From: Paramagnetospirillum kuznetsovii
GTDB taxonomy: Bacteria; Pseudomonadota; Alphaproteobacteria; Rhodospirillales; Magnetospirillaceae
DNA length: 64,000 bases
Direction of reading: 5' to 3'
NCBI RefSeq assembly: GCF_003284725.1
Contig: NZ_PGTO01000007.1
Coordinates: forward strand, 62,001 to 126,000
A program made the translations under genes and the position numbers. Positions 44,583 to 53,091 of the stretch are shown here, in pieces. Each line of letters opens with the position of its first letter. The stretch's first letter is position 1. The notes beneath the pieces are model-generated. The model searched no databases. It was given only the letters and a program-made list of their open reading frames with translations, and was not told where the DNA came from.

Positions 44583-45550
44583 AGCATCCCCTTTTCAAAC
44601 TGTCCACGAAGATAGTCGAGATACATCCTCAACCCGTCTTCGATATCTACTTTGGGATCGAAGCCGAGCATCTCCCTCGCCCTGGAAATATCAAGAGTGC
44701 CGCGCGACGGCATCTTGGCATCGGCGTCATGTACCTCGACCCGGGTGCCAGGTACCATAGCAGCCACAATCTGCGCGGCTTCCAGTATGGTACGCCCATG
44801 CCCCCGTGTCATATTGAAGCTCTGCTGGCTGGCGGCGGGATGGGTGGCGGCAAGCACGATGCCTTCGGCGATATCGCTGACATAGGTAAAGTCCAGAGAC
44901 TGATTCGCACCCTTGACCGTCAGCGGCTTTCCGCGCAGGGCATTCTCGACGAAAATACCGAGCACCCGACGATTGTTGTCCGTTGGACCATAGACCGCCG
45001 ATGGGCGAACAATGGCAAAATCGATATCGTAAAGTCGGCCGAAGGAACGTGTCACCAATTCTCCGGACAGTTTGATCGATCCATAGACCTCCTTGGGATC
45101 CTTAGGGTCGTCTTCATGCGCAGGAACCCGAACGAAATCGCCATAAACCATGCTGGACGAGATGTAGACCATCCGCTTCAAATTGGGCAGGTCGCGGCTG
45201 ATCTGAAGCAGATTGGCGGTGCCGACCATGATGGTTTGCATGGCCTCTTCCGGATGCTCGATCGCCAGATTGGCAAGGGGCATGGCGGCGAGGTGGATGA
45301 TGCGATCAGGGTTGAACTCGACCAGGGCCCGGCGCAGAGAATCCTGATCATGGGTATTGCCGCGATAGACGCGGACATTTCTCTCGATGGCGGCCATTCG
45401 CCACTGGATATTGGTTATATGATTGATTTGAATTGGATAAATATAATGAACGAGCGAATCGTATAGGGCAACCTCGCACCCACGGTCGAGAAGAATCTTC
45501 GCAACATGTGTCCCAATAAAGCCTGCGCCGCCGGTTATAAACACCTTCAT
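44579..45550 (-). CDS. NAD-dependent sugar-nucleotide epimerase/dehydratase
   Basis: This 323-residue extended SDR has FITGGAGFIGTHVAKILLDRG at the N-terminus, SSSMVYGDF with the catalytic Ser region, and YGSIK as YxxxK. VRPSAVYGPTDNNRRVLGIFVENALRGKP is the usual substrate-side block. UDP-glucose 4-epimerase-like activity is likely. It heads the 13-gene minus-strand run, so its promoter should lie in the gap 45551-46086. Confidence 0.85.
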   Translation of the reverse strand: MKVFITGGAGFIGTHVAKILLDRGCEVALYDSLVHYIYPIQINHITNIQWRMAAIERNVRVYRGNTHDQDSLRRALVEFNPDRIIHLAAMPLANLAIEHPEEAMQTIMVGTANLLQISRDLPNLKRMVYISSSMVYGDFVRVPAHEDDPKDPKEVYGSIKLSGELVTRSFGRLYDIDFAIVRPSAVYGPTDNNRRVLGIFVENALRGKPLTVKGANQSLDFTYVSDIAEGIVLAATHPAASQQSFNMTRGHGRTILEAAQIVAAMVPGTRVEVHDADAKMPSRGTLDISRAREMLGFDPKVDIEDGLRMYLDYLRGQFEKGML

Positions 45551-46086
45551 CGCTTCACACCATCAGCAGGCTGTGCATCACATCAATACGGAGAGAAAAT
45601 TTCAGCAGGGATGAAACACCAGCTTTCCGCGCCGTGTCAAGCGGACAGCGCGACCTTTTAGAGTCTGAGCCAAAACTCAACAAGTAGGTCTGAGAGTGGT
45701 TGAGAGTCCCTATCCCTTGTGATTTGTTTGGGCGACGAAACCTGAACGCGGTTACAAGATGGGTTGGACGAAGACCATCCGCCGATTATGTTGTGTGCCG
45801 GATAACGATCTGTGGCGAACGATCAACGTCCACACTCAAATCATCAAGCGGTCGGATGCGGCCGAAGGGTTCGAAGCGTTCCTCGGCGATTGGGGTGTCG
45901 AGTGGACTCTTGCGCCGCTCGCCCGCTGCGTCTTAGCTGTGAAGTCTCAGGAGGTGACGAGAAAAATGAAGGATGCAATCCCTTCACCCGACTTCCCTGG
46001 GATATGTGTGAGATGATTGATTTTTATTGGGTTTGGAAATAGCGTCCAAACCAATCTGTCGGGAACATTGGCCGGGGGCTTATGAC
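45551..46086. other. Divergent gap with an IS5-family transposase scar
   Basis: This gap of about 536 bases separates the two longest operons and must contain both promoters. Apart from the transposase scar at 45840-45929, I see CTCAAC/GTTGAG inverted elements near 45676-45705. No further gene is supported, and no clear -35/-10 pair could be chosen by eye. Confidence 0.5.
45759..46016 (+). mobile_element. IS5-family transposase C-terminal fragment
   Basis: Within this 85-codon frame, residues 28-57 read IIKRSDAAEGFEAFLGDWGV and then EWTLAPLARC. This follows the conserved C-terminal block of IS5/IS4-type transposases (KRSDxAKGFxVLPRRWVVERTFAWLxRC). The Arg-Arg and Glu-Arg catalytic-region residues are changed, and the rest of the enzyme is missing, so it is a degraded relic. 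Confidence 0.6.
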
Positions 46087-47670
46087 GTGAATTCAGAACC
46101 GCCCCGCCTCACTCGCATCGCCGTGCTTGGCTGCGGGAATTGGGGGCAAAATTTAGTGCGCAACTATAGCCAGTTGGGTGCACTGGCTGCGGTTCATGAT
46201 CCAGATGCCATCGTGGCTGGGGCGATATCCGCCCAGTTCCACGTTCCGGCCGTCACCTTGGAAGACATCCTGGCAGATGCCTCCATCGACGGTATCGTCG
46301 TGGCGGCGCCGGCAGAACGGCATGCTGCTTTGGCGGACAGGAGTCTGAGAGCGGGAAAGCACGTCTTCGTAGAGAAGCCACTAGCGCTGAACGTGCCGCA
46401 GGCCGAGGATCTGTGCCGATTGGCGGCCGAATTGGGCAGAGTCCTTATGGTGGGGCATCTGCTCCAATATCACCCGGCTTTTCAAAAATTGCTTGCTCTT
46501 TGCCGGAACGGAACCATCGGGCGGCTGCAATATGTCTATTCCAACCGCCTTAATTTCGGTCGGATCCGAACCGAAGAAAATATCCTGTGGAGCTTTGCGC
46601 CCCACGATATTTCCATGATTCTAGCGCTATTGGGTGATCAGGTCGAGACAGTGACAGCCATCGGCCACAATCATTTTCATCGCAACCTGGCCGACGTCAC
46701 CACCACCCACCTGACGTTCTCAAGCGGTCCAGCAGCCCATATCCATGTGTCTTGGCTTCACCCGTTCAAGGAACAGCGTCTGGTGGTGATCGGCGACGCC
46801 GGAATGCTAGTCTTCGACGATCAGCAGGATTGGGAGCAAAAACTCAAGATTTATCCCCATCGCGTAACTCTGAAAGACGGCATTCCCTACCCTAAAAAGG
46901 GTGATGTCAGGGCGATTCCGGTCGATGCCGCTGAACCACTAGCCCTTGAGTGTCAGCATTTTCTTGATACAATATCCGCTGGTGGGGTTGCACTCACCGA
47001 TGGAGCGGAGGGATTGGCCGTATTGCGCGTTCTCGATGCAGCGCAGCGGGCCATGGAAACCCGTCGGCCGGTGGTCATGGCCGCCACGCCTTATTTTGCT
47101 CACGAGACGGCGGAGATCGACGCGCCGGCCGAGATCGGCGAAGGGACGCGCATTTGGCATTTCAGTCATGTGCTGAAGAATTCGGTCATCGGCCAAAACT
47201 GCAATATCGGTCAGAACGTGGTCATCGGTCCCGATGTTCGCATCGGAAATCGTTGCAAGATTCAGAACAATGTCAGCGTCTATCCTGGCGTGACGCTTGA
47301 AGATGGGGTTTTTTGCGGCCCTTCCATGGTTTTTACCAACGTCCACAATCCCAGGGCCGAGATTGAACGCAAGTCGGAATATCGTCCGACCTTGGTGAAG
47401 CGTGGCGCAACCATCGGCGCCAATGCGACCGTCGTCTGCGGTCATGAGATCGGGCGCTATGCCTTCGTCGGGGCTGGGGCGGTGGTGACCCACGACGTGC
47501 CCGATCATGCCGTCGTGGCCGGAAATCCGGCTCGGGTCATCGGACATGTCTGCGCCTGTGGCGTTCGGCTTCCGGACGGCGATTGGGCCGATGCCGTCTG
47601 TTCGGCGTGCGGCGATGGTTATGCCCGCCGCGATGGTGTTCTCGTTCGAACAAGTGCCAAGGAGGCATAA
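46087..47670 (+). CDS. Fusion: Gfo/Idh/MocA oxidoreductase plus hexapeptide acetyltransferase (WbpB-WbpD-like)
   Basis: This 527-residue protein has an N-terminal NAD-binding GCGNWG (15-20) and EKP at 96-98, as in WbpB/WlbA oxidoreductases that oxidise C3 of UDP-GlcNAcA. From about 335 a left-handed beta-helix acetyltransferase follows, with IWHFSH at 356-361 and [22 protein letters not shown], as in WbpD/WlbB. The C-terminus carries two Cys pairs (CACG and CSACG), a likely zinc ribbon. Together with the following aminotransferase it could perform three steps of UDP-diNAc-uronic acid synthesis. GTG 46087 with GGGGG nearby is preferred over TTG 46027. Confidence 0.85.
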   Translation: MNSEPPRLTRIAVLGCGNWGQNLVRNYSQLGALAAVHDPDAIVAGAISAQFHVPAVTLEDILADASIDGIVVAAPAERHAALADRSLRAGKHVFVEKPLALNVPQAEDLCRLAAELGRVLMVGHLLQYHPAFQKLLALCRNGTIGRLQYVYSNRLNFGRIRTEENILWSFAPHDISMILALLGDQVETVTAIGHNHFHRNLADVTTTHLTFSSGPAAHIHVSWLHPFKEQRLVVIGDAGMLVFDDQQDWEQKLKIYPHRVTLKDGIPYPKKGDVRAIPVDAAEPLALECQHFLDTISAGGVALTDGAEGLAVLRVLDAAQRAMETRRPVVMAATPYFAHETAEIDAPAEIGEGTRIWHFSHVLKNSVIGQNCNIGQNVVIGPDVRIGNRCKIQNNVSVYPGVTLEDGVFCGPSMVFTNVHNPRAEIERKSEYRPTLVKRGATIGANATVVCGHEIGRYAFVGAGAVVTHDVPDHAVVAGNPARVIGHVCACGVRLPDGDWADAVCSACGDGYARRDGVLVRTSAKEA

Positions 47671-47675
47671 GGGGA

Positions 47676-48788
47676 ATGGCCGTTCCGCTGTTGGACCTGA
47701 AAGCCCAGTTTGTAGGCATAGAGGCAGAGGTCCGTTTGGCCATGGACCGCGTCTTGGCCAGTCAGCATTTCATCATGGGGCCTGAAGTCGAAGGGCTGGA
47801 GCGGGAGGTCGCCGCCTATTGCGGTGTTCGTTACGGCATCGGCGTTTCGAGTGGGACCGATGCCCTATTGGCGGGTCTCATGGCGTTGGGTATTGGTCCT
47901 GGCGACGAGGTGGTCACCACGCCCTACTCATTTTTCGCGACTGCCGGGGCCATCGTCCGTCTGGGAGCCCGGCCGGTCTTTGTCGATATCGAGCCAATTA
48001 CCTACAATATTGATCCGGCGGCGATCGAGGCGGCGATCACGCCCGCGACCAAGGCGATCCTGCCGGTGCATTTATTTGGGCAATGCGCCGATATGGAGGC
48101 TATTTCGGCTATCGCTTTGCGTCACGGTCTGCCGGTCATCGAGGATGCAGCCCAGGCCATCGGGTCGGAGGACACCGGCGGCCGTCGAGCGGGGGCACTG
48201 GGGTTGATGGCTTGCTTTTCATTTTTCCCATCGAAGAATCTGGGATGCTTCGGCGATGGCGGTATGGTGGTCACCGATGACGAGGCCCTCGCCGACCGTC
48301 TGCGGGTGCTTCGGGTGCATGGTTCGAAGCCGAAATATCATCACGCGGTGATCGGCGGCAATTTCCGGCTCGACGCCCTGCAAGCCGCCGTTCTGCGGGT
48401 CAAATTGGTCCGTCTGGATGGCTGGACCGAAGCGCGGCAGCGCAATGCCAAGTTCTATGACCAAGCCTTCGCCCACCTCTGCCCAGATCATCTGACCGTG
48501 CCTGCCATCCGTCAGCGGCGCCATATTTTCAATCAGTACGTCATTCGCACCGGTCGGCGCGATGCCCTGATGGAGCATCTCCGCAGTCTGGGGATCGGAT
48601 GCGAGGTGTATTATCCGGGACCGCTGCATCTCCAGCCCTGTTTCGCCGATCTCGGCTATCGCCCAGGCAGCATGCCTCACGCCGAAGCCGCAGCGGGCCA
48701 GACCTTGGCGCTGCCCATATACCCGGAAATGACCTCACAGCAATTGGCCGAAGTGGCGGGGGCCGTCACCGATTTTTTTCAGGCATAA
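47676..48788 (+). CDS. DegT-family aminotransferase, WbpE-like (copy 2)
   Basis: This 370-residue PLP enzyme has Lys187 in [41 protein letters not shown] and [10 protein letters not shown]. It is close in style to WbpE/WlbC, which aminate the 3-keto sugar made by WbpB. ATG 47676 has GGAGG about 11 bases and GGGGA directly upstream; it lies 5 bases after the fusion gene stop. The frame upstream to 47583 is only an overlap with the previous gene. Confidence 0.9.
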   Translation: MAVPLLDLKAQFVGIEAEVRLAMDRVLASQHFIMGPEVEGLEREVAAYCGVRYGIGVSSGTDALLAGLMALGIGPGDEVVTTPYSFFATAGAIVRLGARPVFVDIEPITYNIDPAAIEAAITPATKAILPVHLFGQCADMEAISAIALRHGLPVIEDAAQAIGSEDTGGRRAGALGLMACFSFFPSKNLGCFGDGGMVVTDDEALADRLRVLRVHGSKPKYHHAVIGGNFRLDALQAAVLRVKLVRLDGWTEARQRNAKFYDQAFAHLCPDHLTVPAIRQRRHIFNQYVIRTGRRDALMEHLRSLGIGCEVYYPGPLHLQPCFADLGYRPGSMPHAEAAAGQTLALPIYPEMTSQQLAEVAGAVTDFFQA

Positions 48789-48797
48789 GGCGAACTC

Positions 48798-50723
48798 ATG
48801 TGCGGGATCGCCGGTGTCATCGACAAAAGACTGGCCGACGCTCCCCAACAATTGACCGCTTCCGCGGAAGCAATGGCGGCCGCGCTGGCCCATAGAGGGC
48901 CCGACGGCCAAGGATGTTGGATCGACGGGCCAGCTGGGGTCGCCTTGGCCCATCGGCGATTGGCGGTTGTTGATCTTTCCCCCGCAGCTGCCCAGCCAAT
49001 GGAATCGGCCGATCGCCGCTTCGTCATCGCTTATAATGGTGAAATCTACAACGCGCAGGAACTACGGCGGGAATTGATCTCCCTTGGGGTGGTATTCCGG
49101 ACTTATTCCGATACCGAGATCTTGCTGGAGGCTTGTTGCCAGTGGGGGCCGCGAAAGGCGCTGTCCAGGCTGGCCGGCATGTTCGCCTTTGCCCTGTGGG
49201 ATCAGCGGGAGCGGGTTTTGGTCCTTGCCCGCGACCGCATGGGTATCAAGCCGCTTTACTGGCAGCAGGAATCGGGACGACTGATCTTCGGCTCCGAACT
49301 GAAAGCGCTACGGGCGTGCCCGAATTGGTCGGCCGAGATTGATCGAGACGCCTTTGCCGCGCTGTTTGCCCGGCTTTACATTCCGGCTCCCCTGTCCATC
49401 TATCGCGGCGTCAGTAAGCTTGCTCCCGGCACGATGCTGACATGGCGCTTAGGTGACGAGCCGTTGCTCGAGACCTATTGGAGTCTTGCCGACTCGGCCA
49501 TGGACGGACGCCTGAATTCCCTGCCGGAAGATGACAGGGTCGTGGCGGAGGCCATGGAGGCAGCCCTGAGTGACATCATGCGAGGCCATCTGATTTCAGA
49601 TGTGCCAATGGGAGCCCTTCTATCGGGCGGAATCGACTCCTCCACCATTGTCGCATTGATGGCGGAATTCGGCGCCGACCGACCGCACACCTTCTCGATC
49701 GGCTATGATGATCCTGATTTCGATGAAAGCGACCATGCCGCGGCGGTCGCCCATCACCTTGGAACGGTTCATCATCAACTGCGGGTGAATGCGTCCGATG
49801 CGCTACGGGTTATCCCCCGTTTGGCCGAGATCTATGATGAGCCATTTGCCGACGGCTCCCAAGTTCCGACCCTGCTGGTGTCAGAGATGGCGCGGCGAGA
49901 GGTGGCGGTGGTGCTGTCGGGCGATGGCGGTGACGAGTTGTTTGGTGGCTACGACCGATATTGGGAGCGGTCCGCCCAATGGAACCGCGTCAAGGCGCTG
50001 CCAGTGCAGGGGGGGCTTGCTGCCTTGCTCGGTCTTCTTCCCTTGAACATCGTGACGGGACCATTGCGACGGCTGGGTTTGCTGGCCGACGCCCGCCAAA
50101 GTCTTCCGGTGATCCGTCATTTGCTGCGTCTGCCGGTGATTGATCCGTTCTACGGCAGTAGCCAGTTCGTCTGGGCGAAGCCACCGGTAAGCTACCCGTT
50201 CTCACAAAACCATCCACAAACGTGGCCGCAGTTGAACCCCGCTATCGTTCCAGATGCCCTGGACCGCATGCAATATGCGGACACCATGACAGTTTTGCCC
50301 GATGACCTTTTGGTCAAAGTCGATCGAGCCAGCATGTCGGTAGGGCTGGAAGCCCGAGTGCCGTTGTTGGATCATCGTCTGGTGGAGCTGGCTTGCCGGA
50401 TTCCGGCCTCCATGCGGCGGCGGGGCAATGCCGCCAAATGGCCGTTGCGACTGGTTCTGGACAAGCGGGTTCCTGCCGCTTTGTTCGACCGGCGGAAAAT
50501 GGGATTCCACATGCCCATGACCCACTGGATGAAGGGGCCGTTACGGCCTTGGGCGGAAGAATTGCTGGCGCCGCACCGCTTGGCATCGAGCGGTTTGTTC
50601 GACGTTCCCGCCGTGCGGGCCGAATGGCTGGCATTTCAATCCGGTGGCGCCGACCGGACCTACGACGCCATCTGGGGCGTGCTGATGGCTCAGGCTTGGC
50701 TCGAGCGATGGACGGGCGGTTGA
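48798..50723 (+). CDS. asnB: AsnB-type glutamine amidotransferase (copy 4)
   Basis: This 641-residue protein starts MCGIAGVIDK (Cys2), has AYNGEIYNA at about 78-86, the P-loop SGGIDSS at 276-282 and LSGDGGDELFGGYD. All expected motifs are intact. Directly after a WbpB/WbpD/WbpE-like set, amidation of a diacetamido-uronic acid to the uronamide is an attractive role. The next gene starts one base after the stop. Confidence 0.9.
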   Translation: MCGIAGVIDKRLADAPQQLTASAEAMAAALAHRGPDGQGCWIDGPAGVALAHRRLAVVDLSPAAAQPMESADRRFVIAYNGEIYNAQELRRELISLGVVFRTYSDTEILLEACCQWGPRKALSRLAGMFAFALWDQRERVLVLARDRMGIKPLYWQQESGRLIFGSELKALRACPNWSAEIDRDAFAALFARLYIPAPLSIYRGVSKLAPGTMLTWRLGDEPLLETYWSLADSAMDGRLNSLPEDDRVVAEAMEAALSDIMRGHLISDVPMGALLSGGIDSSTIVALMAEFGADRPHTFSIGYDDPDFDESDHAAAVAHHLGTVHHQLRVNASDALRVIPRLAEIYDEPFADGSQVPTLLVSEMARREVAVVLSGDGGDELFGGYDRYWERSAQWNRVKALPVQGGLAALLGLLPLNIVTGPLRRLGLLADARQSLPVIRHLLRLPVIDPFYGSSQFVWAKPPVSYPFSQNHPQTWPQLNPAIVPDALDRMQYADTMTVLPDDLLVKVDRASMSVGLEARVPLLDHRLVELACRIPASMRRRGNAAKWPLRLVLDKRVPAALFDRRKMGFHMPMTHWMKGPLRPWAEELLAPHRLASSGLFDVPAVRAEWLAFQSGGADRTYDAIWGVLMAQAWLERWTGG

Positions 50724-50724
50724 T

Positions 50725-51894
50725 ATGCGTCTATTGGCCGTCGGCAATGGTAAGAGTGTTCATGTCATCGGCAGAGTCGAAGCCATGGGTCGGCGGGGTC
50801 ATGCGGTGCGGCTTTTGACCGAGATACCGGGGGAGAAAGCGAACCAGCTCACTCCGCCCCCAAGGGCGAAGGCGCCACAGATACTGCGATACCTTTGGCG
50901 CATGTTGCGGACACAGCCGGCCGACGCGGTTCATGTGCATTATGCCGCCGGCTATGGTGCGTGGCTGGCCGGAGCTTGCGGCAGGGCCCCCCTGGTCGTC
51001 AGCGTCATGGGCGGCGATATTCTGGCCGACGAGCAAATGGGGCAGAACGTTCTCGAACGGTGGCTGACTCGCTCCTTGCTCCGACGGGCCGATCTCGTGA
51101 CCTCCAAATCGGCAGAATTGACCAACCATCTGACGCGAATTGGGGTGGCGCCCCAGCGTATCTTGCCGCTGGTCTGGGGGGTGGACGAAACGCTGTTTCG
51201 GCGGCGCGACGCCACGGCATTGCGGACTCGGATGGGCCTGGCGCCGACGGCCCGTGTCGTGCTGAGTCCTCGGGCGCTACGTCCGTTCTACAACATCCAT
51301 GTGATCGTGGACGCCTTTGCGGCAATGGCGACGGCGAGTCCCGACGCGGTTCTGGTGATTACGGAATACCAAGCCGATGCCGACTATCGGGAGATGCTGC
51401 GTCGAAGGATCGAGAGCGCCGGCCTGGCGGATCGGGTGCATTTCGTCGGTAAGGTCGAAATCGACGAAATGGCGGACTACTACAGCTTGGCTGAGATGGT
51501 GGTTTCGATACCAGCTTCCGACGGGATTCCGCAGTCCCTGCTGGAAGCACTCGCCTGTGGGGTGCCGGTGATCCTCTCGGATTTGCAGTGCTATCACGAA
51601 TGGGTGGCTGATGGTGTCTCCGCTCTGATGATCGCCATCGAGACCGCCGACCTGGCCGCTGCCATGGCGCGCTTGTTGGAGGATGGGCGGTTGCGGACAG
51701 GTCTTGCCGCCGCTGGACTCGAGGTGATCGCCAAGGGCGGGGGCCTGGAAGCCAATCTCGATCGCCTTGACGCGGCCTTGAGCCGCCTTCCTCGGGGAAT
51801 GGGCCGTTCGCCATCGCTGGCGGTCCTGGTGGGGGTGATGATCCTTATGATGGCTCGCGCCCTTGCGGCACGGTTGCCGTTCTTGCGCCAATAA
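50725..51894 (+). CDS. GT4-type glycosyltransferase
   Basis: This 389-residue GT-B protein has HVIGRVEAMGRRGHAVRLLT at the start, VHYAAGYGAWLAGACGRAPLVVSVMGGDIL in the acceptor half, and VLSPRALRPFYNIHVIVDAFA then PASDGIPQSLLEALACGVPVI (the E-x7-E area) in the donor half. A hydrophobic C-terminal segment (LAVLVGVMILMMARALAA) could anchor it to the membrane. It is tightly spaced between AsnB copy 4 and the next GT4. Confidence 0.88.
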   Translation: MRLLAVGNGKSVHVIGRVEAMGRRGHAVRLLTEIPGEKANQLTPPPRAKAPQILRYLWRMLRTQPADAVHVHYAAGYGAWLAGACGRAPLVVSVMGGDILADEQMGQNVLERWLTRSLLRRADLVTSKSAELTNHLTRIGVAPQRILPLVWGVDETLFRRRDATALRTRMGLAPTARVVLSPRALRPFYNIHVIVDAFAAMATASPDAVLVITEYQADADYREMLRRRIESAGLADRVHFVGKVEIDEMADYYSLAEMVVSIPASDGIPQSLLEALACGVPVILSDLQCYHEWVADGVSALMIAIETADLAAAMARLLEDGRLRTGLAAAGLEVIAKGGGLEANLDRLDAALSRLPRGMGRSPSLAVLVGVMILMMARALAARLPFLRQ

Positions 51895-51907
51895 TTATAG
51901 TGACGAC

Positions 51908-53086
51908 GTGAATATCGCCCTGCTCTCATTCTCTGCCATCCCAGACGATGCACGTGTGCGTCGCCATGGCGACGCTTTGATGGCCGCCGGTCACGATGTT
52001 ATTGCCATCGGTCTGCCGGGGGGGCGGGCGATGGCGCCCTCCTGGGCTCTGAAGGAGATTGCCCCAATTGCTCCGGAAGGCGCGCTCCGGCCGCTGTTGC
52101 GGGCTTGGCGAATTGGTCGCATGGCCTTATGCCGGATGGTTCCAGGTCTGGCCGATGCCATCTATTGGGGACAGGCGCAGCACCGAGCCATGTATGACGC
52201 GGCCAGTGTCTTAGATGCCGATGTCTTCGTCGCCAATGATTGGCTGACTCTGCCCATCGCGTCGCGGCTCGCCGCCGAGCGCGGCAAACCCTATCTTTAC
52301 GACAGTCACGAATATGCCGTGGAGGAGGGGGCTGATCGCCGCCTGTGGCGCCTGCTCGTCTCCCCTTATGTCCGAGCCATGGAGGCCCGCCACATCCATG
52401 GTGCGGCGGTAGTGATGACGGTGGCGGATGGAATAGCTCGGTTGATGCGTCGTGATCATGGATTGCTGGTCGATCCGGTCGTGGTCCGCAATGTGGTGCC
52501 GAGCAATCTCCAGCCCTTCCGCCCTTGCGGCGCGGTCATCGATGTCTTGTACCAAGGCTTGCTGAGAGCCGATCGCGGACTGGACACACTGATTCGAAGC
52601 GTTCCGGCGTGGCGGCCGGAATTCCGCTTGCGCATACGTGGGCCGGGAGAGCCCGCAGTGGTCGAGCGGTTGAAAATCCAAGCCATGGCCGCCGCACCGG
52701 ACCGAATCGTTTTCGATCCGCCGGTGAGCCCCTTGGATATGATTGCTGCTGCCAATCGGTCCGATCTCGGTATTCATCCAATTCCGCCCACCTCCAACCA
52801 GACGCGATATTGTCTGCCGAATAAATTCTTTGAATACGCCATGGCGGGATTAGCCCTGTGCGTCAGCGATTCTGTCGAGATGAGCGCTCTGATGCGGCTC
52901 CATGGATTGGGCGAGGTGATCACCGCCGATACCACGGAAGCCATCGCACGCGCCGTCAATTCCTTTGATCGCGACCGGATCGACGCTTGCAAGCGCAATG
53001 CTATTGAAGCAGCGCGGCAATTGTCGTGGGAGCGGGAAAGCGTCAAGCTGGTAATGGCATTCGAGCAACTGCGGACGGGGTATTAG
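51908..53086 (+). CDS. GT4-type glycosyltransferase
   Basis: This 392-residue GT-B protein begins with GTG (NIALLSFSAIPDDARVRRHG). DVFVANDWLTLPIASRLA, LYDSHEYAVEEG and VLYQGLLRADRGLDTLIRSV are landmark segments. LPNKFFEYAMAGLALCVSD is the donor-binding loop. GTG 51908 is chosen because the frame upstream (to 51863) lies inside the previous gene. It ends 5 bases before AsnB copy 5. Confidence 0.87.
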   Translation: MNIALLSFSAIPDDARVRRHGDALMAAGHDVIAIGLPGGRAMAPSWALKEIAPIAPEGALRPLLRAWRIGRMALCRMVPGLADAIYWGQAQHRAMYDAASVLDADVFVANDWLTLPIASRLAAERGKPYLYDSHEYAVEEGADRRLWRLLVSPYVRAMEARHIHGAAVVMTVADGIARLMRRDHGLLVDPVVVRNVVPSNLQPFRPCGAVIDVLYQGLLRADRGLDTLIRSVPAWRPEFRLRIRGPGEPAVVERLKIQAMAAAPDRIVFDPPVSPLDMIAAANRSDLGIHPIPPTSNQTRYCLPNKFFEYAMAGLALCVSDSVEMSALMRLHGLGEVITADTTEAIARAVNSFDRDRIDACKRNAIEAARQLSWERESVKLVMAFEQLRTGY

Positions 53087-53091
53087 AGCCC

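Noticed and set aside
47583-47675. Upstream extension of the WbpE-like aminotransferase
   Set aside because: It only overlaps the previous gene in another frame; the true start at 47676 has a ribosome site and a family N-terminus.
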